Below are positions 1 to 7,867 of a DNA stretch of 51,852 bases, one piece after another. Source of the DNA: HGM04593 sp045660825 (lineage in GTDB: Bacteria; Bacteroidota; Bacteroidia; Bacteroidales; Bacteroidaceae); contig JAZREN010000061.1 of the NCBI GenBank assembly GCA_045660825.1, positions 1 through 51,852 of the forward strand, written 5' to 3'. The translations under genes and the position numbers were made by a program. The notes below the pieces were generated by a model, which saw only the letters and a program-made list of their open reading frames with translations, did no database searches and had not been told where the DNA came from. Numbering within the stretch: the first letter of the stretch is position 1; every line of letters begins with the position of its first letter.

Positions 1-22
1 ATAAAATTTCCCCAAACGAACA

Positions 23-63
23 ATAGCTATTCCAATGTTTATCAAAGGAATAGCTATATTTTT
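23..63 (+). terminator. Rho-independent terminator of a gene upstream of the window
   Basis: Perfect 11-bp inverted repeat (arms 23-33 and 47-57, 13-nt loop) followed by ATTTTT. The T-run lies on the plus-strand side, so it probably ends a plus-strand transcript coming from left of the window. Bases 64-102 hold nothing I recognise. Confidence 0.6.
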
Positions 64-102
64 ACAATTTATCTTGCTTCAGAGCGCAAATGAGATAAAA
101 GA

Positions 103-139
103 AAATAAGAGGGCGACCCTTTTTACTTTTGAGTCACCC
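103..139 (-). terminator. Probable terminator of the DUF5063-exonuclease-methyltransferase operon
   Basis: On the minus strand, a 7-bp stem (133-139 with 111-117, one G-T pair) is followed by a T-rich stretch (TCTTATTTTC). It lies downstream of the minus-strand methyltransferase and of the duplicated copy of its 3' end. Confidence 0.45.
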
Positions 140-212
140 CCATTTTTGCTGTGTCGCACCAGGCCTTAGGTATGCGCAGCCGAGGTTTAAAATCACAAAA
201 GACTGCCAATTT

Positions 213-339
213 GTGTGCTCTCGTTTACTCTGCGTAAAGCACCAGTCCTTTGAGGTATTCGCCCTCTGGGAACAGGATAAGGTGTGCTCTCGTTTACTCT
301 ACGTAAAGCACCAGTCCTTTGAGGTATTCGCCCTCTGGG
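213..339 (-). repeat. Direct duplication of the 3' end of the methyltransferase gene
   Basis: Two 58-bp copies (213-270 and 282-339) differ at one base (232 G, 301 A) and are 69 bp apart. The inner copy covers the last codons and the TAA stop (294-296) of the methyltransferase. The outer copy is a non-coding fossil just downstream of the functional stop. Confidence 0.9.
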
Positions 340-1475
340 TGGTAGATGCTCACGGGGTGGTCGGCCGGCTGGGTGAGCTGGTGCAGGATGCGCACGTTGC
401 GCTTTGCCATGGCTGCGGCGGTGAACACTGCGGTGCGGAAATTCTCCTTGCTGACAACCTGCGAGCATGAGAAGGTGAAGAGGATTCCACCGGGCTGAAT
501 CTTCTCGATGGCCTTGGCGTTGAGACGGCGGTAGCCGATGAGGGCGTTGCGCAGCGAGTCGCGGTGCTTGGCGAAGGCTGGTGGGTCCAGGATGATGAGG
601 TTGTAGTTGTTACCCATGCGGTCGAGGAAATCGAAGGCGTCCTCGGCATAGGCGGTGTGGCGTGTGTCGCCTGGGAAATTGATCTCTACATTGGCATTGG
701 TGAGGTCGATGGCTTTTGATGAGCTGTCGACAGAGTGTACAATCTCGGCACCACCACGCAGGGCGTAGATCGAGAAGCCGCCGGTGTAGCAGAACATATT
801 CAGCAGCTTGCGGCCCTTGGCATATTTCTCGAGCAGTGAGCGGTTCTCGCGCTGGTCGACAAAGAATCCGGTCTTTTGTCCGCGCAACCAGTCGATGTGG
901 AACTTGAGGCCATACTCGGTTGAGATGTTGGCGGCGTTGCCGCCAAGGATGTAACCGTTGTCCTTGCTGATGTCGGCCTTGTAGGGGAGTGTGGTGTCTG
1001 ATTTGTAGTAGATGTTCTTGAGCTTGTCGCCAAGTACCTCCTGCATGGCTTTTGCAATCTCCATGCGGCAGACGTGCATACCCACGCTATGGGCCTGCAT
1101 GACGGCTGTGTCGCCGTAGATGTCGACGATGAGGCCGGGGAGGTTGTCGCCCTCGCCGTGTACAAGGCGGTAGGTGTTGTTGTCGTCGCGCGACGAGATG
1201 CCTGTGCGCTCACGGAGGTCGTGAGCGGTGGCGATGCGGCGGTTCCAGAAGGCCTGGTCGACGGGCTCGTCGTTGAAGGTGAGGACGCGCACGGCAATGC
1301 TGCCCACCTGCACGTGGCCGCGTGCGATGAACTTATGGTCGTTGGTGTACACTGTCACCACGTCGCCCTCCTCGGGTTTGCCCTCGATGCGCTGGATGGC
1401 ACCCGAGAATATCCAGGGGTGGAAGCGTTGCAGTGACTCTTCTTTGCCTCGTTTGAGTATTACGGCTTTTTCCAT
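294..1475 (-). CDS. RlmI-like class I SAM-dependent rRNA (cytosine-C5) methyltransferase
   Basis: The 393-residue protein matches the RlmI/YccW family, which methylates a 23S rRNA cytosine (C1962 in E. coli) in the cytoplasm. An N-terminal PUA-like domain spans about residues 1-75. It is followed by the QKTGFFVDQR stretch near residue 205, the SAM-binding motif LNMFCYTGGF near 228, LDPPAFAKH near 298, and FSCSQ near 335, which carries the likely catalytic cysteine. Length is normal for the family. It is the last gene of a minus-strand operon: the exonuclease stop lies one base before this ATG (1473-1475), so translation is probably coupled. Its 3' end is partly duplicated downstream. The exact rRNA target in this organism is inferred. 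Confidence 0.92.
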   Translation of the reverse strand: MEKAVILKRGKEESLQRFHPWIFSGAIQRIEGKPEEGDVVTVYTNDHKFIARGHVQVGSIAVRVLTFNDEPVDQAFWNRRIATAHDLRERTGISSRDDNNTYRLVHGEGDNLPGLIVDIYGDTAVMQAHSVGMHVCRMEIAKAMQEVLGDKLKNIYYKSDTTLPYKADISKDNGYILGGNAANISTEYGLKFHIDWLRGQKTGFFVDQRENRSLLEKYAKGRKLLNMFCYTGGFSIYALRGGAEIVHSVDSSSKAIDLTNANVEINFPGDTRHTAYAEDAFDFLDRMGNNYNLIILDPPAFAKHRDSLRNALIGYRRLNAKAIEKIQPGGILFTFSCSQVVSKENFRTAVFTAAAMAKRNVRILHQLTQPADHPVSIYHPEGEYLKGLVLYVE

Positions 1476-1476
1476 G

Positions 1477-2052
1477 TTATCTTTGGTTTAATTCGTTGTA
1501 TATCTTAAGGCATGCCCACGCGTCGGTGGCGGCATACAGTTTCTGCTTGTCGGTGAGGACGTCGTTCTCCCAGTTGGTGAGCTGCTGGCTCTTGGAGATG
1601 CGTTGGGCGAACATGATGGCAAAAATCTTCTGCAGGCTCATCTCCTCGATGCCGTACTTGCCGACCTCCTTCTGAAGGTCGATGAAACCGCCGGCCTTGA
1701 ACTTGCGGCGCTTGCAGAGGCCCTGGTAGTCGTCGTGGAGCGAGAGGCCAATCTTGGCGATGTCCTTGTTCTCGAGGAACGACACCAATGAGGCCGGCAT
1801 GCCGGTGCGGTTGAGGCGGATGAGGAAGCAGGTGTCGGCGGTGGAGAGTTGGATGAGCGACACGTCGTGCTGAACGCCCTTACGGAATGAGGGGCGTGTC
1901 TCGGTGTCGATGCCTACGTGGCTCTCCTTGGAGAGGGCGATGATGGCCTGGTCGACAGCCTGTGGGGTGTCGATGGTGATGATGCGTCCTTCGAAGGCCA
2001 CGGTGGGCATGGCGCTTATCTCACTCTTGTCTATGCGTGCCTTATAGCTCAT
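1477..2052 (-). CDS. RNase D-like 3'-5' exonuclease (DEDDy)
   Basis: A 191-residue single-domain nuclease of the DEDD superfamily. It shows Exo I (GIDTETRPSF), Exo II (KIGLSLHDDYQG) and Exo III (YAATDAWACLKIY), whose Y-A-A-T-D spacing marks the DEDDy subgroup that includes RNase D. No HRDC domain is present, so it is shorter than E. coli RNase D. Start: the open frame runs farther upstream, but the ATG at 2050-2052 just precedes the conserved sequence and overlaps the DUF5063 stop by 11 bases. Order DUF5063, exonuclease, methyltransferase suggests linked roles in RNA processing. The substrate cannot be read from the sequence. Confidence 0.9.
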   Translation of the reverse strand: MSYKARIDKSEISAMPTVAFEGRIITIDTPQAVDQAIIALSKESHVGIDTETRPSFRKGVQHDVSLIQLSTADTCFLIRLNRTGMPASLVSFLENKDIAKIGLSLHDDYQGLCKRRKFKAGGFIDLQKEVGKYGIEEMSLQKIFAIMFAQRISKSQQLTNWENDVLTDKQKLYAATDAWACLKIYNELNQR

Positions 2053-2611
2053 TGTCGTCTTGCTCCTCCTCGTCGTCAAGTGATGTGTTGTAGCGAATGT
2101 CGTGCAATGCACGCAGGGTGTTTGTGAGTGTCTGGCCCCAATAGGTGCGGAAGTGCTCGTTGCACTCGATGATGGCATCGTGCATGGTTTCGTTGATGCC
2201 GAGCTGGAACAGGCATACGAAGTTCTTGATGTCCTGGTAGATGTCGGCAATATCCTCGGAGATACTCTTGGTGATTGGGGTATCGCTGTACTTCATGTCG
2301 TTGACAAAGACGTCGAGATAGGAGTCCTTGTCGGCGAGCAGTTCGTAGATTGTCATGCGCATGACCTCGTAGCTGTCCTCGGTTACGAAATCCTCGAGGT
2401 CGTCGTCGCTGATGCGCTCCTCGTCGGGTAGCATCTGTGCTTTGATGTAGAGGAGGGGTAGCAGCTTGAGAAGGGTGTCGACAAACTCCTTGCGGCTGTG
2501 TTCGTTGCTACGCTCTACGTAGGCGCAGAACTCGGCTGCCACGGTCACAAACTCCACCGTGTTGCGTGAAAATACGATATCTTCTGTTGCGTCCATTTTT
2601 GTGCTATTCAT
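2042..2611 (-). CDS. DUF5063 domain protein
   Basis: A 189-residue acidic, mostly helical protein with no signal peptide or membrane segment, matching my recollection of the Bacteroidales DUF5063 family. It ends in a very acidic tail (DDEEEQDDNEL). ATG at 2611 is chosen; an ATG at 2596 is an alternative, supported by a -7-like box at 2621-2628 that would put the transcript start almost on the first ATG. The longer upstream frame is AT-rich and runs into the divergent promoter region, so I discard it. It is first in the operon with the exonuclease and rRNA methyltransferase. Its function is unknown; a role in RNA metabolism is only suggested by context. Confidence 0.8.
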   Translation of the reverse strand: MNSTKMDATEDIVFSRNTVEFVTVAAEFCAYVERSNEHSRKEFVDTLLKLLPLLYIKAQMLPDEERISDDDLEDFVTEDSYEVMRMTIYELLADKDSYLDVFVNDMKYSDTPITKSISEDIADIYQDIKNFVCLFQLGINETMHDAIIECNEHFRTYWGQTLTNTLRALHDIRYNTSLDDEEEQDDNEL

Positions 2612-2620
2612 ATTTTGCTG

Positions 2621-2628
2621 CGAAGTTA
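2621..2628 (-). promoter_or_regulatory. -7 box for the DUF5063 operon
   Basis: Minus strand reads TAACTTCG, one base from TAnnTTTG, immediately upstream of the DUF5063 start. No convincing -33 box is visible. Confidence 0.4.
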
Positions 2629-2673
2629 CAAAAAAATAGCGGAGGAGTGGGTATGTGGTATTTGTTTTTTTTG

Positions 2674-2710
2674 TATCTTCGCACTTAAGTGTGGCAATAA
2701 GCCACTTTTT
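2674..2710 (+). promoter_or_regulatory. ftsK -7 box and small leader hairpin
   Basis: TATCTTCG at 2674-2681 is a common Bacteroidota -7 variant. Ten bases on, a GTGGC/GCCAC hairpin (2691-2705, loop AATAA) is followed by TTTTT, a miniature terminator-like structure between promoter and ftsK start. Confidence 0.5.
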
Positions 2711-2743
2711 GTGATTATATAAGCTGAAACACGATAAACATAT

Positions 2744-5242
2744 ATGGCAAAGGATAAGGAAAGGGATAAGGAAAAAGGCAAATTGGGCATTTGGGGAAAG
2801 ATGAAGGCTTTTGTGCAAAGGACGAAGATCTTCTTTGAGAACCAGAATGTGCAGTTTGTGCTTGGAATGATTTGTATTGCGTTTGCGATATACCTTGCAA
2901 GCTCCTTCCTCTCGTTCTTCTCAACGGGAGGAAGTGACCAGAGTGTGGTGGAGGAGGTTGCGGCTGCTGCCGGCGATGCTGCGGGGAATACCTCGGGAAA
3001 GGGCGGTGCGGTCGTTGCTCACTATTTTATCAACAGATGCTTTGGATGGGCGTCGGTGCTGTTGTTGCCGTTGCTTGTCGTGGTGTCGTTATATCTCATG
3101 GGCAAGCGCAAGCTGCGCGTGGGACGTTGGGTTGTGATGACAGTGTTTTTGCTTGTATGGTGCTCCATATTCTTTGATTTTGCATTCGGCAACGTGATGG
3201 CCGACAGTTTTATGTCACCGGGTGGCCGCAATGGCGAGGTGATGAAAGGCTTCCTGTATGACGTGTTGGGCGTTGTGGGTCTTGTGTTGTTGCTGCTGTT
3301 GTCAATGTTGCTGTTTGTCATATGGTTGGCTCCAAAGGTTATTGGCAGGCTGCAGGAACTCTTTGGCTTTATTCCTAAGGACGAAGAGGAGGAGCTGAAA
3401 GATGACGAGGATGCCCAGGACGAGGTCGATGTGCTGCCTGCTGAAGATGAGGTTCTTGTTGACGAGCCCGGTGAGAACAGGGCTGAGGAAGCTGGTGATG
3501 ACGACGTGACCGTTGTTATTGAAGACCTGCCTATATCCGAGGATGAGGAGGTGCAGGAAGAGTCTGAGGACGCCGATCTGGAACTTGCAAAGCGTTTTGA
3601 CGAGATTGCCGGTGGACAGACAACCGATGGTGATGGCGAAGTTGTTGATGATGAACTTGAGATGGAGGTTGAGGAAGCCGAGGGCGATGACGACATGGGC
3701 GGCAAGATGTTGCGCCCCATAAATCCAAAGGATGAGTTGAGCTATTATAAACCGCCTACGCTTGATTTGCTCGACGAGTATGAGCAGGGTGTGCACTCTA
3801 TTGACAAGGATGAGCAGGCCGAGAATGCGAACAATATTGTAAAGGCGTTGAGAAATTTCGGTATTGAAATCAGCTCAATTAAAGCAACTGTGGGTCCTAC
3901 AATTACGCTGTATGAGATTACGCCTGCACCGGGTGTGAGAATCTCGAAGATTCGTAACCTGGAGGATGATATTGCAATGAGTCTGTCGGCGTTGTGTATA
4001 CGTATTGTGGCACCTATCCCGGGTAAGGGTACAATTGGTATTGAGGTGCCTAATACTCACAAGCAGATTGTACCTATGGTATCGTTGCTCAACAGCCGTA
4101 AGTACAAGGAGACTGACATGGCATTGCCGCTTGCGCTTGGAAAGACAATCTCGAACGAGGTGTACATGGTGGACATGGCCAAGATGCCTCACTTGCTTGT
4201 TGCGGGTGCGACGGGTATGGGTAAGTCGGTTGGCCTTAACGCGATAATCACATCGTTGCTCTATAAGATGCACCCTGCATATCTGAAGTTTGTGATGGTT
4301 GACCCCAAGATGGTGGAGCTTAGCCTTTACAGTGTGCTGGAGAAGCACTTCCTTGCAAAGCTTGAGGGTGAGGACGAGCCAATCATTACCGACGTGAACA
4401 AGGTGGTGCGTACATTGAAATCGCTCTGTGTGGAGATGGACAACCGCTACAAGTTGTTGCAGATGGCGTCGGTACGTTCGGTAAAGGAGTATAACGAGAA
4501 ATACCTTAACAAGGAACTGTTGCCTACAAAGGGTCATCGTTTCATGCCTTATATTGTGGTGATAATTGACGAGTATGGCGATTTGATGATGACTGCGGGG
4601 CGCGAGGTGGAGCAGCCTATTGCACGAATTGCGCAGAAGGCACGTGCGGTGGGTATACACATGATTATTGCAACACAGCGCCCTACAACAAATATCATTA
4701 CGGGTACCATCAAGGCCAACTTCCCCGCACGTATGGCCTTCAGGGTTATATCAACCATTGACTCGCGTACGATTCTTGACCGTTCGGGCGCTAACCAGTT
4801 GCAGGGTAGGGGTGACATGCTGTTCCTGGCAGGCAACGACCCTGTGCGTGTGCAGTGTGCGCTGGTTGAGACAAAGGAGGTTGAGCGTGTGTGTGCACAC
4901 ATTGCAAAACAGCAGGGCTATCCATCGCCATATATTCTGCCCGAGCCTGATGAGGCTGCCGACTTTGGTGATGGCGGCGGTGGTGGCGCAGCGCGTGGTG
5001 ATATTTCGCCCGACAAACTTGACCCGTTGTTTGCCGATGCTGCACGTGTGGTGGTGCTTGCGCAGCATGGCTCAACATCACTTATACAGCGCAAGCTTGA
5101 AATCGGTTTCAACCGTGCAGGCCGCATAATGGACCAGCTTTGCCGTATGGGTATTGTTGGCGAACAGGAGGGTAGCAAACCTCGTCAGGTGCTGTGTGCC
5201 GATGAGGCTGACCTCGAGTTTCGTCTCAAGTCCATGATGTAA
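2744..5242 (+). CDS. ftsK: DNA translocase FtsK
   Basis: An 832-residue FtsK/SpoIIIE ATPase that pumps DNA through the closing septum and aids chromosome dimer resolution. Four membrane segments lie near residues 36-59, 100-119, 128-149 and 173-200. A long Asp/Glu-rich linker (about 212-330) leads to the motor. Walker A (GATGMGKS) is near 487 and Walker B (VVIIDEYGD) near 604. A C-terminal winged-helix gamma domain (about 765-832, after a glycine run) would read the orienting DNA motifs. Length is typical of Bacteroidales FtsK. It has its own promoter and is followed 24 bases later by a lolA-like gene and then trxB, probably co-transcribed. Confidence 0.97.
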   Translation: MAKDKERDKEKGKLGIWGKMKAFVQRTKIFFENQNVQFVLGMICIAFAIYLASSFLSFFSTGGSDQSVVEEVAAAAGDAAGNTSGKGGAVVAHYFINRCFGWASVLLLPLLVVVSLYLMGKRKLRVGRWVVMTVFLLVWCSIFFDFAFGNVMADSFMSPGGRNGEVMKGFLYDVLGVVGLVLLLLLSMLLFVIWLAPKVIGRLQELFGFIPKDEEEELKDDEDAQDEVDVLPAEDEVLVDEPGENRAEEAGDDDVTVVIEDLPISEDEEVQEESEDADLELAKRFDEIAGGQTTDGDGEVVDDELEMEVEEAEGDDDMGGKMLRPINPKDELSYYKPPTLDLLDEYEQGVHSIDKDEQAENANNIVKALRNFGIEISSIKATVGPTITLYEITPAPGVRISKIRNLEDDIAMSLSALCIRIVAPIPGKGTIGIEVPNTHKQIVPMVSLLNSRKYKETDMALPLALGKTISNEVYMVDMAKMPHLLVAGATGMGKSVGLNAIITSLLYKMHPAYLKFVMVDPKMVELSLYSVLEKHFLAKLEGEDEPIITDVNKVVRTLKSLCVEMDNRYKLLQMASVRSVKEYNEKYLNKELLPTKGHRFMPYIVVIIDEYGDLMMTAGREVEQPIARIAQKARAVGIHMIIATQRPTTNIITGTIKANFPARMAFRVISTIDSRTILDRSGANQLQGRGDMLFLAGNDPVRVQCALVETKEVERVCAHIAKQQGYPSPYILPEPDEAADFGDGGGGGAARGDISPDKLDPLFADAARVVVLAQHGSTSLIQRKLEIGFNRAGRIMDQLCRMGIVGEQEGSKPRQVLCADEADLEFRLKSMM

Positions 5243-5266
5243 TTGTGCATATATAAATAATAAGGT

Positions 5267-5896
5267 ATGAGATATACACTGTTTCTGCTTCTCGCAATGT
5301 TCCAGTTGCCGCTTTTCGCACAGGAGGCGGCGGTTGATGCAAGCGCTGTGCTCGACAAGGCATTAGCTGGCTTGAAGAAAAGTCTCCCTGTGCGAATGGA
5401 TTACGATTATGAGGTCTTTGATGTGGATGGTGAACAGTTGCAGAGTGACAAGGGGATCATATACATTGACAACAACCGTTATGCTCTTCTCATGCAGGAT
5501 ATGAAGGTGTGGTGTGACGGCGAGGTGCAGTGGAGTTATATGCGCGAGGTTGATGAAATTTACGTGACCGATGCCGACTCGGATGAGGCTCAGAACCTCT
5601 CTCCCCTGTATGTAATGGAATACTACCGTGAGGGGTATTCGGCGTCTGCTGTAAGTAAAGGAGGAACGGTGGCGGTGACATTGAAGTCAATGAGCGGTGG
5701 CGGTGATGTGGAGAGCGTGCAGTTGTTCATTCGAGAGAGTGATTACCGTTTGGTTTCAATGGTTATATCAATGCCGGGGCAAGGAAGTGTCTTGGTTAAA
5801 CTGGACGGTTATGTTGCAAATTGCGGAGTGGGGGATAAGGTGTTCAAATGTCCTGTCGACGAGTTTGCCGGATGTGAGATAATAGATATGAGATAA
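5267..5896 (+). CDS. LolA-like outer-membrane lipoprotein carrier
   Basis: A 209-residue protein with a clear signal peptide (MRYTLFLLLAMFQLPLFA, then Q), so periplasmic. The mature part is beta-rich with the LolA-fold pattern of short amphipathic strands, e.g. GIIYIDNNRYALLMQDMKVW and VQLFIRESDYRLVSMVISM. Proteins of this type carry lipoproteins across the periplasm or bind other lipids. It lies between ftsK and trxB, an arrangement I recall from related Bacteroidales. Similarity to classical LolA is weak by eye, so I call the fold rather than the exact function. Confidence 0.75.
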   Translation: MRYTLFLLLAMFQLPLFAQEAAVDASAVLDKALAGLKKSLPVRMDYDYEVFDVDGEQLQSDKGIIYIDNNRYALLMQDMKVWCDGEVQWSYMREVDEIYVTDADSDEAQNLSPLYVMEYYREGYSASAVSKGGTVAVTLKSMSGGGDVESVQLFIRESDYRLVSMVISMPGQGSVLVKLDGYVANCGVGDKVFKCPVDEFAGCEIIDMR

Positions 5897-5913
5897 ATAA
5901 AAAAAGATACGTT

Positions 5914-6849
5914 ATGAATAGTACAAAATGTTTGATTATTGGTTCCGGCCCTGCCGGTTACACAGCAGCGATATACGCTTCGCGTGCAAACCTTTCACCG
6001 GTGCTCATTGAGGGCATGCAGCCCGGCGGACAGCTCACGCAGACAACTGTGATTGAAAACTTTCCCGGTTTCCCACATGGGATTACCGGCCCTGAACTTA
6101 TGGATAATATGCGCCAGCAGGCTGTCAATGTGGGTGCAGAGATTCTGCCCGGCAGTGTTGTGGATGTTGATTTTGAGGCGGTGCCTTACAAGGTTACGCT
6201 CGATGATGGTAAGGTGATTGAGGCCGAGACCGTGATTGTTGCAACAGGTGCGGCGGCAAAATATCTTGGTTTGAGCGACGAGATAAAGTATCAGGGTATG
6301 GGTGTGAGCGCTTGTGCTACATGCGACGGTTTCTTCTACCGCAAGAAGATTGTTGCGGTTGTTGGTGGCGGTGACACTGCGTGTGAGGAAGCTAATTACT
6401 TGGCTTCTTTGGCTGCAAAGGTGTATCTGATTGTGCGCAAGCCTTACTTGCGTGCTTCAAAGGCTATGCAGGACCGTACATTGGCGAACCCCAAGATTGA
6501 GGTACTCTTTGAGCATAACACCGAGGGTTTGTTCGGTGAGAACGGCGTTGAGGGTGCTCACCTTGTATATCGTAAAGGCGAGGCGGACGAAAAACGTTAC
6601 GACATTGCAATTGATGGTTTCTTCTTGGCTATCGGTCACAGACCTAATTCTGAGGTGTTTAAGAAATACCTGAAGACCGACGAGACCGGTTTTATTGTTC
6701 CTGCCGATGCAAGCGGCGTGAAGACTTTGGTTTCGGGTGTGTTTGTTGCCGGTGATGTGGCCGATCCTCACTATCGCCAGGCTATCAATGCTGCTGCAAG
6801 CGGTTGTCGTGCTGCGATGGAAGCCGAGCGTTACTTGTCGAGCAAGTAA
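5914..6849 (+). CDS. trxB: Thioredoxin-disulfide reductase
   Basis: A 311-residue FAD/NADPH flavoprotein that reduces thioredoxin in the cytoplasm. The FAD-binding GSGPAGYTAAIYASRA motif is at the N-terminus, the redox pair ACATCDG places Cys134 and Cys137, and the NADPH-binding VVGGGDTACEEA follows. The C-terminal FAD motif GVFVAGDVAD is also present. Length and order are standard for low-molecular-weight TrxB. It starts 17 bases after the lolA-like gene, so it probably belongs to the ftsK transcript. Confidence 0.97.
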   Translation: MNSTKCLIIGSGPAGYTAAIYASRANLSPVLIEGMQPGGQLTQTTVIENFPGFPHGITGPELMDNMRQQAVNVGAEILPGSVVDVDFEAVPYKVTLDDGKVIEAETVIVATGAAAKYLGLSDEIKYQGMGVSACATCDGFFYRKKIVAVVGGGDTACEEANYLASLAAKVYLIVRKPYLRASKAMQDRTLANPKIEVLFEHNTEGLFGENGVEGAHLVYRKGEADEKRYDIAIDGFFLAIGHRPNSEVFKKYLKTDETGFIVPADASGVKTLVSGVFVAGDVADPHYRQAINAAASGCRAAMEAERYLSSK

Positions 6850-6912
6850 TGTTTCTTGTCTCTTCGGAATAATGATTTTTTGATAAATAATGCAAAGATT
6901 TTGGCATAATTG

Positions 6913-6944
6913 TTTCGCTGTGTCGGGGAATTGTGCTATCTTTG
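6913..6944 (+). promoter_or_regulatory. Promoter of rplU-rpmA
   Basis: TATCTTTG at 6937-6944 is a perfect -7 box. A TTTC -33-like box at 6913-6916 sits 20 bases upstream. The leader to the rplU ATG is about 80 bases. Confidence 0.75.
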
Positions 6945-7031
6945 CACCCGATTTAGTCCGTAGGGGTTGAATAAGTCGTGCCCACGAAGGGAACGCACCT
7001 CGCGGAATTCACAATAAAAGCGATAAAATAA

Positions 7032-7421
7032 ATGTACGCAATTGTTGAGATTAATGGACAGCAGTTCAAGGCTGAGGCTGGCAAGAAGCTGTTCGTGCAC
7101 CACATCAAGGGTGCTCAGAACGACACAACCGTTGAGTTTGACCGCGTGTTGTTGTTGGACAAGGAAGGCGCAGTAACAGTAGGTGCTACTACAGTAGAAG
7201 GCGCAAAGGTAGTTTGCTATATTGGCAATGTACGTGAGCAGAAGATTGTTCGCAAGTCTAAGGACGGTCAGAACATCGTTACAACACGCGAAATCAACCC
7301 AGCATTGGTTAAGGGTGACAAGGTGTTGGTGTTCCACAAGCGTCGTCGTAAGGGCTACCGCAAGCTGAACGGTCACCGTCAGCAGTTCACAGAGTTAGTT
7401 GTAAAGGAAATTATCGGTTAA
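7032..7421 (+). CDS. rplU: 50S ribosomal protein L21, with an internal insertion
   Basis: The N-terminus (MYAIVEINGQQFK) and C-terminus (FHKRRRKGYRKLNGHRQ) are unmistakably L21, which binds 23S rRNA. The protein is 129 residues, whereas the Bacteroides L21 I remember is about 105. The extra roughly 24 residues lie between GAKVVC (57-62) and LVKGDKVLVF (92-101), a lysine/arginine-rich stretch at about 64-91. The frame stays open and neighbours match, so this looks like a real insertion. It heads the rplU-rpmA pair. Confidence 0.95.
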   Translation: MYAIVEINGQQFKAEAGKKLFVHHIKGAQNDTTVEFDRVLLLDKEGAVTVGATTVEGAKVVCYIGNVREQKIVRKSKDGQNIVTTREINPALVKGDKVLVFHKRRRKGYRKLNGHRQQFTELVVKEIIG

Positions 7422-7440
7422 TTTTTAAAGTTTAAACAGT

Positions 7441-7707
7441 ATGGCACATAAGAAAGGTGTTGGTAGTTCAAAGAACGGCCGTGAGTCAGCAAGTCAGAGA
7501 CTTGGTGTAAAAATCTGGGGTGGCCAGGCTTGTAAAGCCGGTAATATCATCGTTCGTCAGCGTGGTACAGTTCACAACCCAGGCGCAAACATCGGTATGG
7601 GTAGCGATCACACTCTCTACGCGTTGGTTGACGGTATTGTAACTTTCAAGCGTGGCAAGAACGACAAGAGCTACGTTTCAGTTACTCCATTTGCAGAGAA
7701 AAACTGA
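7441..7707 (+). CDS. rpmA: 50S ribosomal protein L27
   Basis: An 88-residue L27 beginning MAHKKGVGSSKNGRES, with no N-terminal extension needing cleavage. The N-terminal arm reaches the peptidyl-transferase centre, and the core carries RQRGTVHNPGANIGMG. It lies 19 bases after rplU and is followed by a strong terminator, closing a two-gene operon that is conserved across bacteria. Confidence 0.98.
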   Translation: MAHKKGVGSSKNGRESASQRLGVKIWGGQACKAGNIIVRQRGTVHNPGANIGMGSDHTLYALVDGIVTFKRGKNDKSYVSVTPFAEKN

Positions 7708-7728
7708 TTTTAGAATCAGCTGTGTTAC

Positions 7729-7759
7729 AAGGCAACCCTTTAAAAGGGTTGCCTTTTTT
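7729..7759 (+). terminator. rplU-rpmA terminator
   Basis: Near-perfect 12-13-bp stem (AAGGCAACCCTT and its complement, 7729-7755) with a tiny loop and a T6 run. Confidence 0.9.
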
Positions 7760-7780
7760 GTATTATTTTTTCAGTTTGCT

Positions 7781-7810
7781 ATTGAAAATTAATAAATAGT
7801 TGTATTTTTG
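7781..7810 (+). promoter_or_regulatory. serS promoter
   Basis: TATTTTTG at 7803-7810 is a perfect -7 box. ATTG at 7781-7784, 18 bases upstream, is a plausible -33 box. The leader is about 50 bases. Confidence 0.6.
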
Positions 7811-7867
7811 TAATCTATAGGGTGAATTTTATATATAATTGTAAAAATACTAAAACAATATAGAATT

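Noticed and set aside
2612..2818. 69-residue N-terminal extension of the DUF5063 protein
   Set aside because: AT-rich, runs through the divergent promoter region and into ftsK; the shorter start fits the family.
6936..7376. 146-codon minus-strand frame opposite rplU
   Set aside because: Covers the rplU promoter and gene; not protein-like.
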